The notes: generated from the letters alone by a model not told the origin. Shown: positions 1 through 6,825, numbered from the stretch's first letter. The stretch: DNA of 9,553 nucleotides from Bacteroidales bacterium (GCA_024762735.1 JANTGU010000062.1:1-9553); one strand, 5' to 3'. Translations and numbers: made by a program.

Positions 1-2833
1 CCGGGATACCTTTTTTAAGCAATCGGTTGTAGGTGCTGATAAGTACCAGGCCGTCATTGACCAAAATACCAATCAACGCGATGATGCCTAACGCTGACAG
101 CACGTTAATAGATTGCCCATGAAACCAATGACCCCACGCCACCCCTACGAAACTAAAGGGAATGAGCACAAACAGCAAGATAGTTTGGCTAAACGACCTA
201 AAAGTAAAAACAATGGGGGCTATTATTAGAAACAAGATGACGGGAATTACCTTGGCTGCTGAGTTTTGCGTTTTCTCGGCCTCCCGTTTTTGACCCTCGT
301 ACGAAACGCTGACCGTAGGATATTTTGCCAAAATAGAAGGTAAAATATTTGATTTTACAAAATCGAGTGCATCGGTGGCCGAAGCATTTTCGTTTTTCAA
401 ATCCGCTTCCACTTTGATTTGTCGTTTGCCGTCGAGGTGGCTGATAGAAACGATACCTCTTTTAATAGAGTAGGTAGCAATTTCGTTAAAAGGCACTTTC
501 TTCCGTGAAGGCGTGGTGATGTACATTTGCGAAAGGTTGTTGATGGACGTCCGCTCGTTTTCGTTGTAGCGAACCCAAACTTTTACTTCATCGCGGCCAC
601 GTTGCAGTCGCTGCACCTCCTTGCCAAAAAATCCCGACCTGATTTGTCCCAGTACATCTTGCAAGGTAAGTCCCAGCATGTAAGCCTTGTCTTTTAGCAC
701 AATGTTGATTTCCTTGATGCCCTGGCGGTCATCATCGTTGATGTCTTTAAGTCCGGAGAGTTTTGAAAGTTCATATTTCAGCTCGTTTTTGGCCATGGTC
801 AGCTCTTCGAGGTTGTTACCCAAAAAAGCTACCGACACCGGTTTTCCAAATCTCCCCCCAGCTCCATAGGACAGTTGCTCGGCTCCGATTACCGGGCCTG
901 CTTCTTTAGCAATCGCGTTGGCAATTTCAAAACTAATCACGTTGCGGGTTTCGCCGTTAAGCAAAATAATGTTCAAACTCCCGTCTGCCGTGGAGGGGCC
1001 TATTTTTTTCTCGATGTGCGTGATGATGTCAAGGCTGTCGGCTCTTTTAGCCTTATACTCGGCATTCACTTTCCAGGCAGCTTTTTGAATTTTGTCAATC
1101 CAGGCGTTGGTAATCTTTTCGTTAGTTCCGGCAGGCATCTTAAGGGTAACGTTGATGTTGTCGCGCTCGATAAACGGGAAAAACGTGGTGTGTATGATAC
1201 CGCCTTTCATGGCACCAAAGGTTAACAGCAGCATTACAACAGCAATGGAGATAACCAGAAAACGGTTTCGTATTGAAAAGTAAAGTACCGGTGCATAGGT
1301 TTTATCACGCATCCAGTACATGATTTTATCCATGAACTTAACCACTTTGTTTTGACTCTTTTCGCCATGTAAAGCCTTGGAGTGGGCGAGGTGAGCCGGG
1401 AGAATGATTACAGCTTCGATGAGCGAAACAAAAAGGGTGGCGATTACCACGAAAGCCAATTCGCTGAAAAAATCTCCCATCCTGCCGTCAAGAAAGAAAA
1501 AGGTGGAAAAAGCGATGATGGTGGTTAGTACCGCGGTGATGATGGAGGGTAGCACCTCCATGGTTCCATCGATAGCCGCCCGGATGGCGTTTTTACCCTG
1601 TTCATAGTGGTTGTAAATATTTTCGGCAATCACGATACCATCGTCCACCAAAATACCCACCACTACAATCATCCCGAAAAGGGAAATCACGTTGATGGTG
1701 ATGCCGAAAATTTGCGCCAGGATAAACATGCCCCAAAAGGAGATGGGCAACCCCGCTGCCACCCACAACGCCATGCGCGGGTTTAAAAACATGGAGAGGA
1801 AAAGCAGTACCAGTAGCATGCCCATAATACCGTTACGAAACAGTAAATCTTTGCGCTCATTTAGGTTAACCGACCTATCCTGAACAATCACCACATCGAG
1901 GTTGGGGTTTTTAATGCTGAAATCCTTCACATACTGTTTTAGCTTGTCTGATGCCTCCAAAAAGTCCTCGCTGTTGGTGGTCTGTACCGATACCTCCACC
2001 GAAGGTTCACTGTCGATTTCAATGCGGTTTGGGTTTTCCGACCAACGGTCGTGAACATCGGCCACATCGTTTAACCGAATGGTTTTACCATCCATATCCG
2101 AGGCAACAATAATGTTGTCGAGCTCGTGGCCGTGATATTTTTTATAGCGACCACGAATCAGGTATTCCTCTTTGTTGGTGCGAATTTTTCCCCCGGTGAT
2201 GTCGATGTTGGCGCGACGCACGGCATTGGCCACCTGGTCAAACGTGAGGTTGTACGCCCGCAGTGTGTTTTCGCTCACGGCCACCTCAATTTCCTCTTCC
2301 GGGAAACCCATCAGGGTAACTTTGGAAATGCCATCCATCGCCCTGATATCATCTTCAATTCTATACGATATGGCCTTTAAGGCTTTTAAAGATATGTCTT
2401 TCGCACTAATGGAAAAGGTCATTACCTCGTTGATGTTTTCCCGCTTAAAGATAACCGGTGGCTCCATGTCAACGGGGAAGGAATTGATTCGGTTCACTGC
2501 ATTTTTCACATCTTCGAGCACCACGTCGGTTTTATATTTTTTATCCACCTCCACGGTGATAACCCCGCTGTTTTCCGACGAAACAGAAGTAACCCGCTCG
2601 ATGCCGGAAACCCCTTTCAGGTTGTCTTCAATTTTTAAAACGATGCCCTCCTCAACCTCCTCGGGCGAAGCCCCCGGGTAGATGAGCTGAATGGTGATGA
2701 TGCGGCTTTCGACCAACGGGAAAAACGAGGATTTCAGGTTGAACATCGCCACAGTACCAAAGATAGCAAACGTGAGGATGAAAACGTTGGCCGCGATGGG
2801 GTACTTTATAAAATAGGATAAAATCTTTTTCAT
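1..2833 (-). CDS. RND-family multidrug efflux pump, inner-membrane permease (AcrB-like), C-terminus cut off by window edge
   Basis: Proton-driven inner-membrane component of a tripartite efflux complex; it would pair with the adaptor encoded just upstream. The reading frame is open from the ATG at 2833 to position 1, giving 944 residues of a family usually about 1,020-1,050 long, so roughly the last 80-100 residues are missing. Visible landmarks: N-terminal MKKILSYFIKYP followed by TM1 (about 12-31); the porter-domain opening YPGASPEEVEE; helices TM2-TM4 around 335-402; and the TM4 motif GILVDDGIVIAEN with D397 and D398, matching the proton-relay aspartates D407/D408 of AcrB. The TM10 segment IGILVNDGLVLIS has N926-D927 where AcrB has K940. 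The start is supported by AGGAG five bases before the ATG, overlapping the end of the adaptor gene. Substrate range cannot be read from sequence; drugs, dyes or bile-salt-like compounds are family-typical guesses. Confidence 0.93.
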   Translation of the reverse strand, partial: MKKILSYFIKYPIAANVFILTFAIFGTVAMFNLKSSFFPLVESRIITIQLIYPGASPEEVEEGIVLKIEDNLKGVSGIERVTSVSSENSGVITVEVDKKYKTDVVLEDVKNAVNRINSFPVDMEPPVIFKRENINEVMTFSISAKDISLKALKAISYRIEDDIRAMDGISKVTLMGFPEEEIEVAVSENTLRAYNLTFDQVANAVRRANIDITGGKIRTNKEEYLIRGRYKKYHGHELDNIIVASDMDGKTIRLNDVADVHDRWSENPNRIEIDSEPSVEVSVQTTNSEDFLEASDKLKQYVKDFSIKNPNLDVVIVQDRSVNLNERKDLLFRNGIMGMLLVLLFLSMFLNPRMALWVAAGLPISFWGMFILAQIFGITINVISLFGMIVVVGILVDDGIVIAENIYNHYEQGKNAIRAAIDGTMEVLPSIITAVLTTIIAFSTFFFLDGRMGDFFSELAFVVIATLFVSLIEAVIILPAHLAHSKALHGEKSQNKVVKFMDKIMYWMRDKTYAPVLYFSIRNRFLVISIAVVMLLLTFGAMKGGIIHTTFFPFIERDNINVTLKMPAGTNEKITNAWIDKIQKAAWKVNAEYKAKRADSLDIITHIEKKIGPSTADGSLNIILLNGETRNVISFEIANAIAKEAGPVIGAEQLSYGAGGRFGKPVSVAFLGNNLEELTMAKNELKYELSKLSGLKDINDDDRQGIKEINIVLKDKAYMLGLTLQDVLGQIRSGFFGKEVQRLQRGRDEVKVWVRYNENERTSINNLSQMYITTPSRKKVPFNEIATYSIKRGIVSISHLDGKRQIKVEADLKNENASATDALDFVKSNILPSILAKYPTVSVSYEGQKREAEKTQNSAAKVIPVILFLIIAPIVFTFRSFSQTILLFVLIPFSFVGVAWGHWFHGQSINVLSALGIIALIGILVNDGLVLISTYNRLLKKGIP

Positions 2834-2834
2834 G

Positions 2835-3971
2835 CTACTCCTGTTTCCGGTTATTGGATTGCGATGGCTGCGGTATCACTTTGACACCCGGGAAAACACC
2901 GGGGATGGTGCGAGAAACAATTTTAGTCCCGTCAGGCACATCCTTTATTAACACAGATTTATCCAGAAATCTAACTGGATGGATGGTGAGCAATTTCAGG
3001 GAGCTGTCGGGCTGAATGGCGTAAATATTCTTGTTCTCAATCAGGATGTTTCGCGGAATTTTAAAAACATTGTCCATCGAGCCACTGGCTACGCGTGCTT
3101 TTACGAACATCCCTTCCCGCAGCCCTTTTTCCGACGATTCAACGAAAACAGTTACCGTTTGGGTGTTGATGTCGATGGCCGCGTTAATACGGGTTACTTT
3201 CCCGTGCCAGAGGGTGCCGTCTTCGGGTGAGATAATTTCGGCTTTGTCGCCTATAGCCACCAGGTTGGCATCCACCGCACTAACGGATAAGCCTACTTCA
3301 AAAACATCGGTGTTACTGAATACGCCAATCTTCTGCCCCGCGCGAATAAGAGTACCGGGATTAACATTCGATTCGGTTACCACACCCGCAAAGGGTGCAC
3401 GAATATTGTATTTTTCCAGCCTTGATTCTAAATTGCGAATACCGTAAAAAGAGCTGTATATTTTCCGTCCCGTGATGAAGAACTTCTCTTTTTTGGAATT
3501 GACTTTTGGCAAAGGCTTTAGATTTTTATCAAGATCCAGCGAAGTAAGGTAGTTGTACCATTTATCAAATTCATCGGGAAACTCCAGTTTAAGATCGGGC
3601 AACAGGGCCGTAATCTGGTTTTCAAAGTCACTCCGTTTAGCCAAAAGGCTTGCTTTGAATTCGGTATCATCAACACGTATCATCAGCTCACCTTTGTTAA
3701 ATGCAACTCCTGCTTTAAAATATTTTTTTGAGGGTAACAAAACCCCGTTCACTTCTGAATAGATATCTATTCTGTCCTTGGCTTTCACCTGCCCTGAGCT
3801 GTTGATTATCAAAGGAACGGTTTGATTTTTCACCACCATGTATGGCGCAATCATTTTAGTTTGGTTTACCCTTCGCTTGGGGGCTTTTTTCATTTTCGAG
3901 ATGTAGATAAATCCCACTACTCCCGCTGCGAGTATGAGGACGGAAATAATCCATGTTTTTCTGACTGTCAT
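2835..3971 (-). CDS. RND efflux periplasmic adaptor subunit (HlyD/AcrA-type membrane fusion protein)
   Basis: Bridges the RND pump and an outer-membrane channel in the periplasm. The 378-residue protein has an N-terminal signal-anchor helix (about 6-24, no lipobox cysteine, so it is membrane-anchored and not a lipoprotein). The first lipoyl half is at about 60-101 (SEVNGVLLPSKKYFKAG), followed by a helical hairpin region at about 105-187 broken by a proline-rich stretch. The second lipoyl half is at about 188-220 (IRAPFAGVVTESNVNPGTLI), the beta-barrel at about 222-295 ending in GLREGMFVKARV, and a membrane-proximal domain to about 366. The C-terminal tail is polar (SQSNNRKQE). It ends in TAG one base before the pump ATG, indicating one operon and translational coupling. 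The ATG at 3971 has no Shine-Dalgarno, only an A/T-rich leader. It lies 149 bp downstream of the marR stop codon, so read-through from the marR promoter or a separate promoter are both possible. Confidence 0.93.
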   Translation of the reverse strand: MTVRKTWIISVLILAAGVVGFIYISKMKKAPKRRVNQTKMIAPYMVVKNQTVPLIINSSGQVKAKDRIDIYSEVNGVLLPSKKYFKAGVAFNKGELMIRVDDTEFKASLLAKRSDFENQITALLPDLKLEFPDEFDKWYNYLTSLDLDKNLKPLPKVNSKKEKFFITGRKIYSSFYGIRNLESRLEKYNIRAPFAGVVTESNVNPGTLIRAGQKIGVFSNTDVFEVGLSVSAVDANLVAIGDKAEIISPEDGTLWHGKVTRINAAIDINTQTVTVFVESSEKGLREGMFVKARVASGSMDNVFKIPRNILIENKNIYAIQPDSSLKLLTIHPVRFLDKSVLIKDVPDGTKIVSRTIPGVFPGVKVIPQPSQSNNRKQE

Positions 3972-3987
3972 TTTACTAATTGGTATT

Positions 3988-4000
3988 TGTAATTATTACA
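3988..4000. promoter_or_regulatory. Perfect 6-1-6 palindrome upstream of the adaptor gene
   Basis: TGTAAT-T-ATTACA lies 17 bp upstream of the adaptor ATG, in the marR/adaptor spacer. It has the same TGTA/TACA ends as the candidate marR operator but a different spacing. It could be a regulator-binding site or chance in A/T-rich DNA. Confidence 0.25.
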
Positions 4001-4113
4001 GATTTAACAATTTCTGAAACTTTATTCTTTTAAAAGAGCTGAAGCCTTTTATTAAAGTTTAGCTGTTAGACAATGTTAAGTCCCGGAATATTCATTTTAA
4101 TTAAATTTATTTG

Positions 4114-4127
4114 GTTGCATTTACAAC
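4114..4127. promoter_or_regulatory. Candidate second MarR-type operator overlapping the marR stop codon
   Basis: GTTGCATTTACAAC has 4-bp complementary ends (GTTG/CAAC) and matches the 14 bp at 4583-4596 in the marR promoter at 11 of 14 positions. It spans the TAA of marR and precedes the 149-bp spacer leading to the adaptor gene, so it could give separate control of adaptor and pump. Seen as sequence similarity only; binding is inferred. Confidence 0.3.
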
Positions 4128-4570
4128 TGTTTTTCAAGTTGACTGGTGCGGTTGATAATTTTTTTCAAGGTTTCAACGGTTTGATTTATTTCCTGTTGAC
4201 TTATTTCGCTTTCAATCTCTTTTTTTATTTGAACAAAATGCGGCATTCCCTTAGCAAGATACTCTTTCCCCTGTTTGGTAAGATACAGACCCTTTTTGCG
4301 TTTGTCGTCTTTCAGACTGATGCGAACCACTTTGTGATGGTCTTCCAAAACGCTGATGGCTCTTGTAATGGAGGTTTTGTCTTTGGACATGAGGTGTGCG
4401 ATTTCCTGTTGGCTCAGCCCCTCGTTGGCATGGATGATTTTAAGCAGGATAAGCTGCTCAAAGGTTAAATCAAATCCCTCTTTATGAAGTAATTTAGTCA
4501 GCAAATTAAAAAGGCGGTAGTGGGCCAAAGCCAGCCATTTGCCAATAAATTCATCCTGATGATTATCCAT
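4121..4570 (-). CDS. MarR-family winged helix-turn-helix transcriptional regulator
   Basis: A 149-residue protein of normal length for the family. The N-terminal helix pair (about 8-30) and C-terminal helices (about 110-149) would make the dimer interface. The DNA-binding core is at about 52-97: LSQQEIAHLMSKDKTSITRA as the helix-turn-helix, then a wing containing the charged stretch LKDDKRKKGLYLT, which corresponds to the D-x-R wing motif of MarR proteins, followed by KQGKEYL. MarR proteins usually act as ligand-responsive dimeric repressors of adjacent efflux genes. Gene order marR-adaptor-pump on one strand fits that role. A 16-bp imperfect palindrome directly downstream of its promoter suggests autorepression. 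The ligand is unknown. The ATG at 4570 is preceded by an A/T-rich leader with no Shine-Dalgarno. Confidence 0.92.
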   Translation of the reverse strand: MDNHQDEFIGKWLALAHYRLFNLLTKLLHKEGFDLTFEQLILLKIIHANEGLSQQEIAHLMSKDKTSITRAISVLEDHHKVVRISLKDDKRKKGLYLTKQGKEYLAKGMPHFVQIKKEIESEISQQEINQTVETLKKIINRTSQLEKQL

Positions 4571-4581
4571 AAAATAAAATT

Positions 4582-4597
4582 AGATGTATATACAACT
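4582..4597. promoter_or_regulatory. Candidate MarR operator, 16-bp palindrome with one mismatched pair
   Basis: The core TGTATATACA (4585-4594) is a perfect 10-bp palindrome, and the flanks extend the symmetry to 16 bp with one mismatched pair. It lies between the -7 element (4607-4614) and the marR ATG (4570), about where transcription would start. That is a usual place for an autorepressor to block RNA polymerase. Assignment to the neighbouring MarR protein is inference. Confidence 0.55.
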
Positions 4598-4606
4598 ATC
4601 GGACGG

Positions 4607-4633
4607 CAAAAGTAATTTTATATTACAAACAAA
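4607..4633 (-). promoter_or_regulatory. marR promoter (Bacteroidota type)
   Basis: On the minus strand TACTTTTG (4614-4607) is an exact match to the Bacteroidota -7 consensus TAnnTTTG. TTTG copies at 4633-4630 and 4629-4626 can serve as the -33 element, although the spacing of 15 bp (first copy) is shorter than the usual 17-23. The predicted start is near 4602, leaving a leader of about 30 nt. The 13-mer around the -7 box, ATTACTTTTGCCG, recurs exactly in front of prfC. Confidence 0.55.
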
Positions 4634-4742
4634 GAGTTTTTTGATAGAAGGAAATTTTTAAAACGATGAAAAGGGTGTTGCTACCTCCGAAAGAAACCCA
4701 ATTAGTAGGAAACACGGCTAAGGACTCTACCAGGCATCATCC

Positions 4743-4885
4743 TACGTTTGAAGCAGGAAGAACTTTTGCTGAAAGCGGCCATTGGTGCTTGGGAGATTGC
4801 TTCGCTTCGCTCGCAGATTACAGGTTCTGTTCGTAAATGCGTCGAAGGCCCTTTCTCAAAAGCAAATTCCTGCTGTTACGATCGT
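4743..4885. repeat. Long imperfect inverted repeat, non-coding structured block
   Basis: Positions 4752-4780 read, in order, AGCAGGAA, CTTTTG, GAAAG and GGCC. The reverse complement of 4847-4874 contains the same four blocks in the same order (23 matching bases in arms of 28-29), and weaker similarity continues to about 4743 and 4885. The arms enclose about 66 bp containing the short repeat CTTCGCTTCGCTCGC. The stretch is more G+C-rich than the A/T-rich DNA on its left, has no convincing gene, and could be a miniature transposon remnant, a cruciform or a structured RNA. Confidence 0.5.
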
Positions 4886-4905
4886 TCGGATTTTCAATCC
4901 GAACG
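4883..4905. repeat. REP-like perfect hairpin, 10-bp stem
   Basis: CGTTCGGATT, loop TTC, AATCCGAACG: a perfect 10-bp stem with a 3-nt loop and no T-run after it, so it is unlikely to be an intrinsic terminator. Together with the similar hairpin 41 bp downstream it resembles extragenic palindromic repeats seen in Bacteroidota genomes, often mobilised by REP-associated tyrosine transposases. That link is from general knowledge; no transposase gene is present here. Confidence 0.55.
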
Positions 4906-4945
4906 CTTGTATTTGACTTTAACTATATAAAAAACCCAACCTCTT

Positions 4946-4964
4946 GCGCGGTTTGCAACCGTGC
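4946..4964. repeat. Second REP-like hairpin, 8-bp stem
   Basis: GCGCGGTT, loop TGC, AACCGTGC: an 8-bp stem with one G-T pair and a 3-nt loop. It has the same architecture as the hairpin at 4883-4905 (stem closed by TT/AA around NNC). The two are in the same orientation, separated by an A/T-rich spacer containing TATATAAAAAA. No T-run follows directly. Confidence 0.5.
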
Positions 4965-5022
4965 GCTTCGACCTGTCTTTTTCCACAACACCTAATCAAT
5001 GCCCCATCATAAGCACAGAATG

Positions 5023-5035
5023 ATTACTTTTGCCG
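5023..5035 (+). promoter_or_regulatory. Candidate prfC promoter, -7 element
   Basis: TACTTTTG at 5025-5032 matches the Bacteroidota -7 consensus TAnnTTTG exactly. The surrounding 13-mer ATTACTTTTGCCG is identical to the one at the marR promoter on the other strand. No clear TTG/TTTG -33 element is seen upstream. Transcription from here would begin near 5038, which would exclude the upstream in-frame ATGs at 4999 and 5020 as starts. Confidence 0.4.
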
Positions 5036-5049
5036 CTCATTTTTTACCT

Positions 5050-6633
5050 ATGGCCAATATTAAGAAAGAAATCAGCAAAAGACGCACTTTTGCCATCATC
5101 AGTCACCCGGATGCGGGAAAAACTACCTTAACCGAAAAATTACTTTTGTACGGGGGTGCTATTCAGGTGGCAGGTGCTGTAAAATCCAATAAAATAAAAA
5201 AAACCGCCACTTCCGACTGGATGGAGATTGAAAGGCAGCGTGGTATTTCGGTGGCCACCTCCGTGATGGGGTTTGAATATAGCAATACTAAAATTAATAT
5301 ACTCGACACCCCGGGTCACCAGGACTTTGCCGAAGATACTTTTCGTACGCTGACGGCTGTTGACAGCGTGGTAGTGGTGATAGATGTCGCCAAAGGGGTG
5401 GAGCCACAAACAGAGAAGCTGGTCAAAGTTTGCCGCATGCGCAACACCCCTATTATCGTGTTTGTCAACAAACTGGACAGAGAAGGTAAAGATGGTTTTG
5501 AGCTGTTGGATGAGATTGAACAAAAGCTGGGGTTGCATGTTACCCCGTTGAGTTGGCCCATCGGCATGGGTAGTTCATTTAAAGGTGTTTACAATAAGTA
5601 TTTTGAATCGCTGAATCTTTTCACGCCCAACAAGCAAGTAGTGGAAGAGAGCGTCGAGTTTACCGATATCAACAATCCCGAACTGGAAGCCTACCTGGGC
5701 GAAAGTGCGGAGCATTTGCGGGAAGAAGTGGAACTCATCGAAGGAGTCTATCCTGAATTTGACAAACAGCAATATCTTGATGGTGAGCTATCCCCTGTAT
5801 TTTTTGGAAGTGCTTTGAATAATTTCGGGGTAAAAGAGCTGCTGGATGCATTTATTGAAATTGCTCCCACTCCTTTAGGCCGGGAAACAGAACAGCGATT
5901 TGTGAAGCCCGAGGAGGAGGCCTTTTCGGGATTTATCTTTAAAATCCATGCCAACATGGATCCTAACCACCGCGATCGTATCGCATTCGTGCGCGTGGTG
6001 TCGGGAACGTTTAAACGGAATACGCCCTATCTGCACACCCGTCATAACAGGAAACTGAAGTTTGCCAGCCCCACGGCTTTCATGGCTCAAAAAAAATCGA
6101 TTATCGATGAGGTTTTTCCCGGCGACATCGTGGGGTTACACGACACGGGTAACTTTAAAATCGGGGACACCTTAACCGAAGGTGAAATGTTGAACTTTAA
6201 AGGAATTCCAAGCTTTTCGCCCGAGTTGTTCAAGTATGTTGAAAATGCCGACCCCATGAAATCCAAGCAGCTGGCCAAAGGACTCGACCAGCTCATCGAC
6301 GAAGGGGTAGCCCAGCTTTTTACTGGCAAACATACCGGACGTAAAATTATTGGAACCGTGGGTGCCTTGCAGTTTGAAGTAATTCAATACCGCTTGTTGC
6401 ATGAATATGGTGCCAGTTGCCGTTATCAGCACATCACCCTTTACAAAACCGCCTGGTTTGTAAGCGATAACAAAGAACAACTGGAAGATTTCAGAAAGCG
6501 AAAAGCCAACAACATCGCTCTCGACAAAGAGGGTCGTGAAGTATTTATGGCTGACACCCCTTTCGCCCTCCAAATGGCACAGGATAAATACAAGGATATT
6601 AAGTTTTATTTTACTTCGGAGTTTAAGGATTGA
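5050..6633 (+). CDS. prfC: Peptide chain release factor 3 (RF3), translational GTPase
   Basis: RF3 is a GTPase that helps release RF1/RF2 from the ribosome after termination. From the ATG at 5050 the protein has 527 residues, close to the 529 of E. coli RF3. GTPase motifs are intact: G1 SHPDAGKTT (18-26), switch I RGIS (64-67), G3 DTPGH (86-90) and G4 NKLD (140-143), followed by the RF3-typical SWPIGMGSSFKGVY. RF3 domain II and III segments follow: FKIHANMDPNHRDRIAFVRV, then IGTVGALQFEVIQYRL near the C-terminus. The frame also offers ATGs at 4999 and 5020, adding 17 or 10 residues (MPHHKHRMITFAAHFLP) with no counterpart in RF3; the start at 5050 (MANIKKEISKRRTFAII) aligns with known N-termini and sits 18 bases after a -7 box. 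No Shine-Dalgarno is present. The gene ends in tandem in-frame stops TGA TAA. It appears to be a single-gene unit with its own terminator. Confidence 0.96.
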   Translation: MANIKKEISKRRTFAIISHPDAGKTTLTEKLLLYGGAIQVAGAVKSNKIKKTATSDWMEIERQRGISVATSVMGFEYSNTKINILDTPGHQDFAEDTFRTLTAVDSVVVVIDVAKGVEPQTEKLVKVCRMRNTPIIVFVNKLDREGKDGFELLDEIEQKLGLHVTPLSWPIGMGSSFKGVYNKYFESLNLFTPNKQVVEESVEFTDINNPELEAYLGESAEHLREEVELIEGVYPEFDKQQYLDGELSPVFFGSALNNFGVKELLDAFIEIAPTPLGRETEQRFVKPEEEAFSGFIFKIHANMDPNHRDRIAFVRVVSGTFKRNTPYLHTRHNRKLKFASPTAFMAQKKSIIDEVFPGDIVGLHDTGNFKIGDTLTEGEMLNFKGIPSFSPELFKYVENADPMKSKQLAKGLDQLIDEGVAQLFTGKHTGRKIIGTVGALQFEVIQYRLLHEYGASCRYQHITLYKTAWFVSDNKEQLEDFRKRKANNIALDKEGREVFMADTPFALQMAQDKYKDIKFYFTSEFKD

Positions 6634-6634
6634 T

Positions 6635-6644
6635 AAAACGTTTT
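6635..6644. promoter_or_regulatory. AAAACGTTTT palindrome, possible upstream LacI-type half of an operator pair
   Basis: A perfect 10-bp palindrome just after the prfC stop. It shares the AAACGTTT core with 6710-6717; the two centres are 74 bp apart, close to seven helical turns. It is simple in composition and lies before the prfC terminator, so chance is quite possible. Confidence 0.2.
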
Positions 6645-6657
6645 GTTTTTCAGGTTC

Positions 6658-6691
6658 GGCCTAACAGCCTCAAAGCTGTCCGGCCTTTTTT
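6658..6691 (+). terminator. Rho-independent terminator of prfC
   Basis: The stem is GGCC-TA-ACAGC, loop CTCAAA, GCTGT-CC-GGCC (9 base pairs with one 2x2 internal mismatch), followed directly by six T. It begins 25 bp after the prfC stop codon and separates prfC from the sugar transporter gene. Confidence 0.85.
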
Positions 6692-6705
6692 GATAAGCAG
6701 AATGT

Positions 6706-6721
6706 CCGCAAACGTTTCCGC
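6706..6721. promoter_or_regulatory. Candidate LacI-family regulator operator upstream of the sugar symporter
   Basis: CCGCAAACGTTTCCGC is centred on the perfect palindrome AAACGTTT with a central CG. The symmetry extends to 14 bp (6707-6720) with one mismatched pair. LacI-family operators have this form; the E. coli PurR box ACGCAAACGTTTTCGT is very similar. It lies 132 bp upstream of the symporter ATG, so it may serve activation or looping more than simple promoter blockage. The regulator is not encoded in this window. Confidence 0.5.
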
Positions 6722-6806
6722 TGGTCATTTTAACCCCGGTATAGTATAAGGTGAATCATTTTTAATGTCGATCTTTTTTTCCATTCCTACAAATCGCGAA
6801 GAAAAG

Positions 6807-6825
6807 GGTATTTAAAGTACCTTTA
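6807..6825 (+). promoter_or_regulatory. Weak -7-like box overlapped by a 15-bp palindrome before the symporter gene
   Basis: GGTATTTAAAGTACC (6807-6821) is a palindrome with one mismatched pair and overlaps TACCTTTA (6818-6825), one base off the TAnnTTTG consensus. No -33 element is recognisable. If used, transcription would start around 6832, about 20 nt before the ATG at 6853. Confidence 0.25.

Noticed and set aside
1..2833. Plus-strand frames antisense to the efflux genes (for example 2172-2681 and 3031-3447)
   Set aside because: They are shadows of the minus-strand RND and adaptor genes, whose products carry clear family motifs.
4071..4078. TAACATTG on the minus strand as an adaptor promoter
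   Set aside because: One base off consensus and no -33 element upstream.
4743..4750. TACGTTTG, a second TAnnTTTG match on the plus strand
   Set aside because: No TTG/TTTG element at 17-23 bp upstream, and it lies 300 bp from prfC within the inverted repeat.
4666..4836. 56-codon frame from ATG at 4666 (MKRVLLPPKETQ...)
   Set aside because: Overlaps the inverted repeat, is rich in Cys, His and Trp in no recognisable pattern, and has no promoter or family resemblance; most likely chance reading of a repeat.
4748..4930. 60-codon frame from ATG at 4748
   Set aside because: Runs through both the inverted repeat and the first REP-like hairpin; composition and context are those of non-coding repeat DNA.
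4999..5049. N-terminal extension of RF3 from ATG at 4999 or 5020
   Set aside because: The extra residues have no counterpart in RF3 and the -7 box at 5025-5032 lies inside them; the start at 5050 fits family length better.
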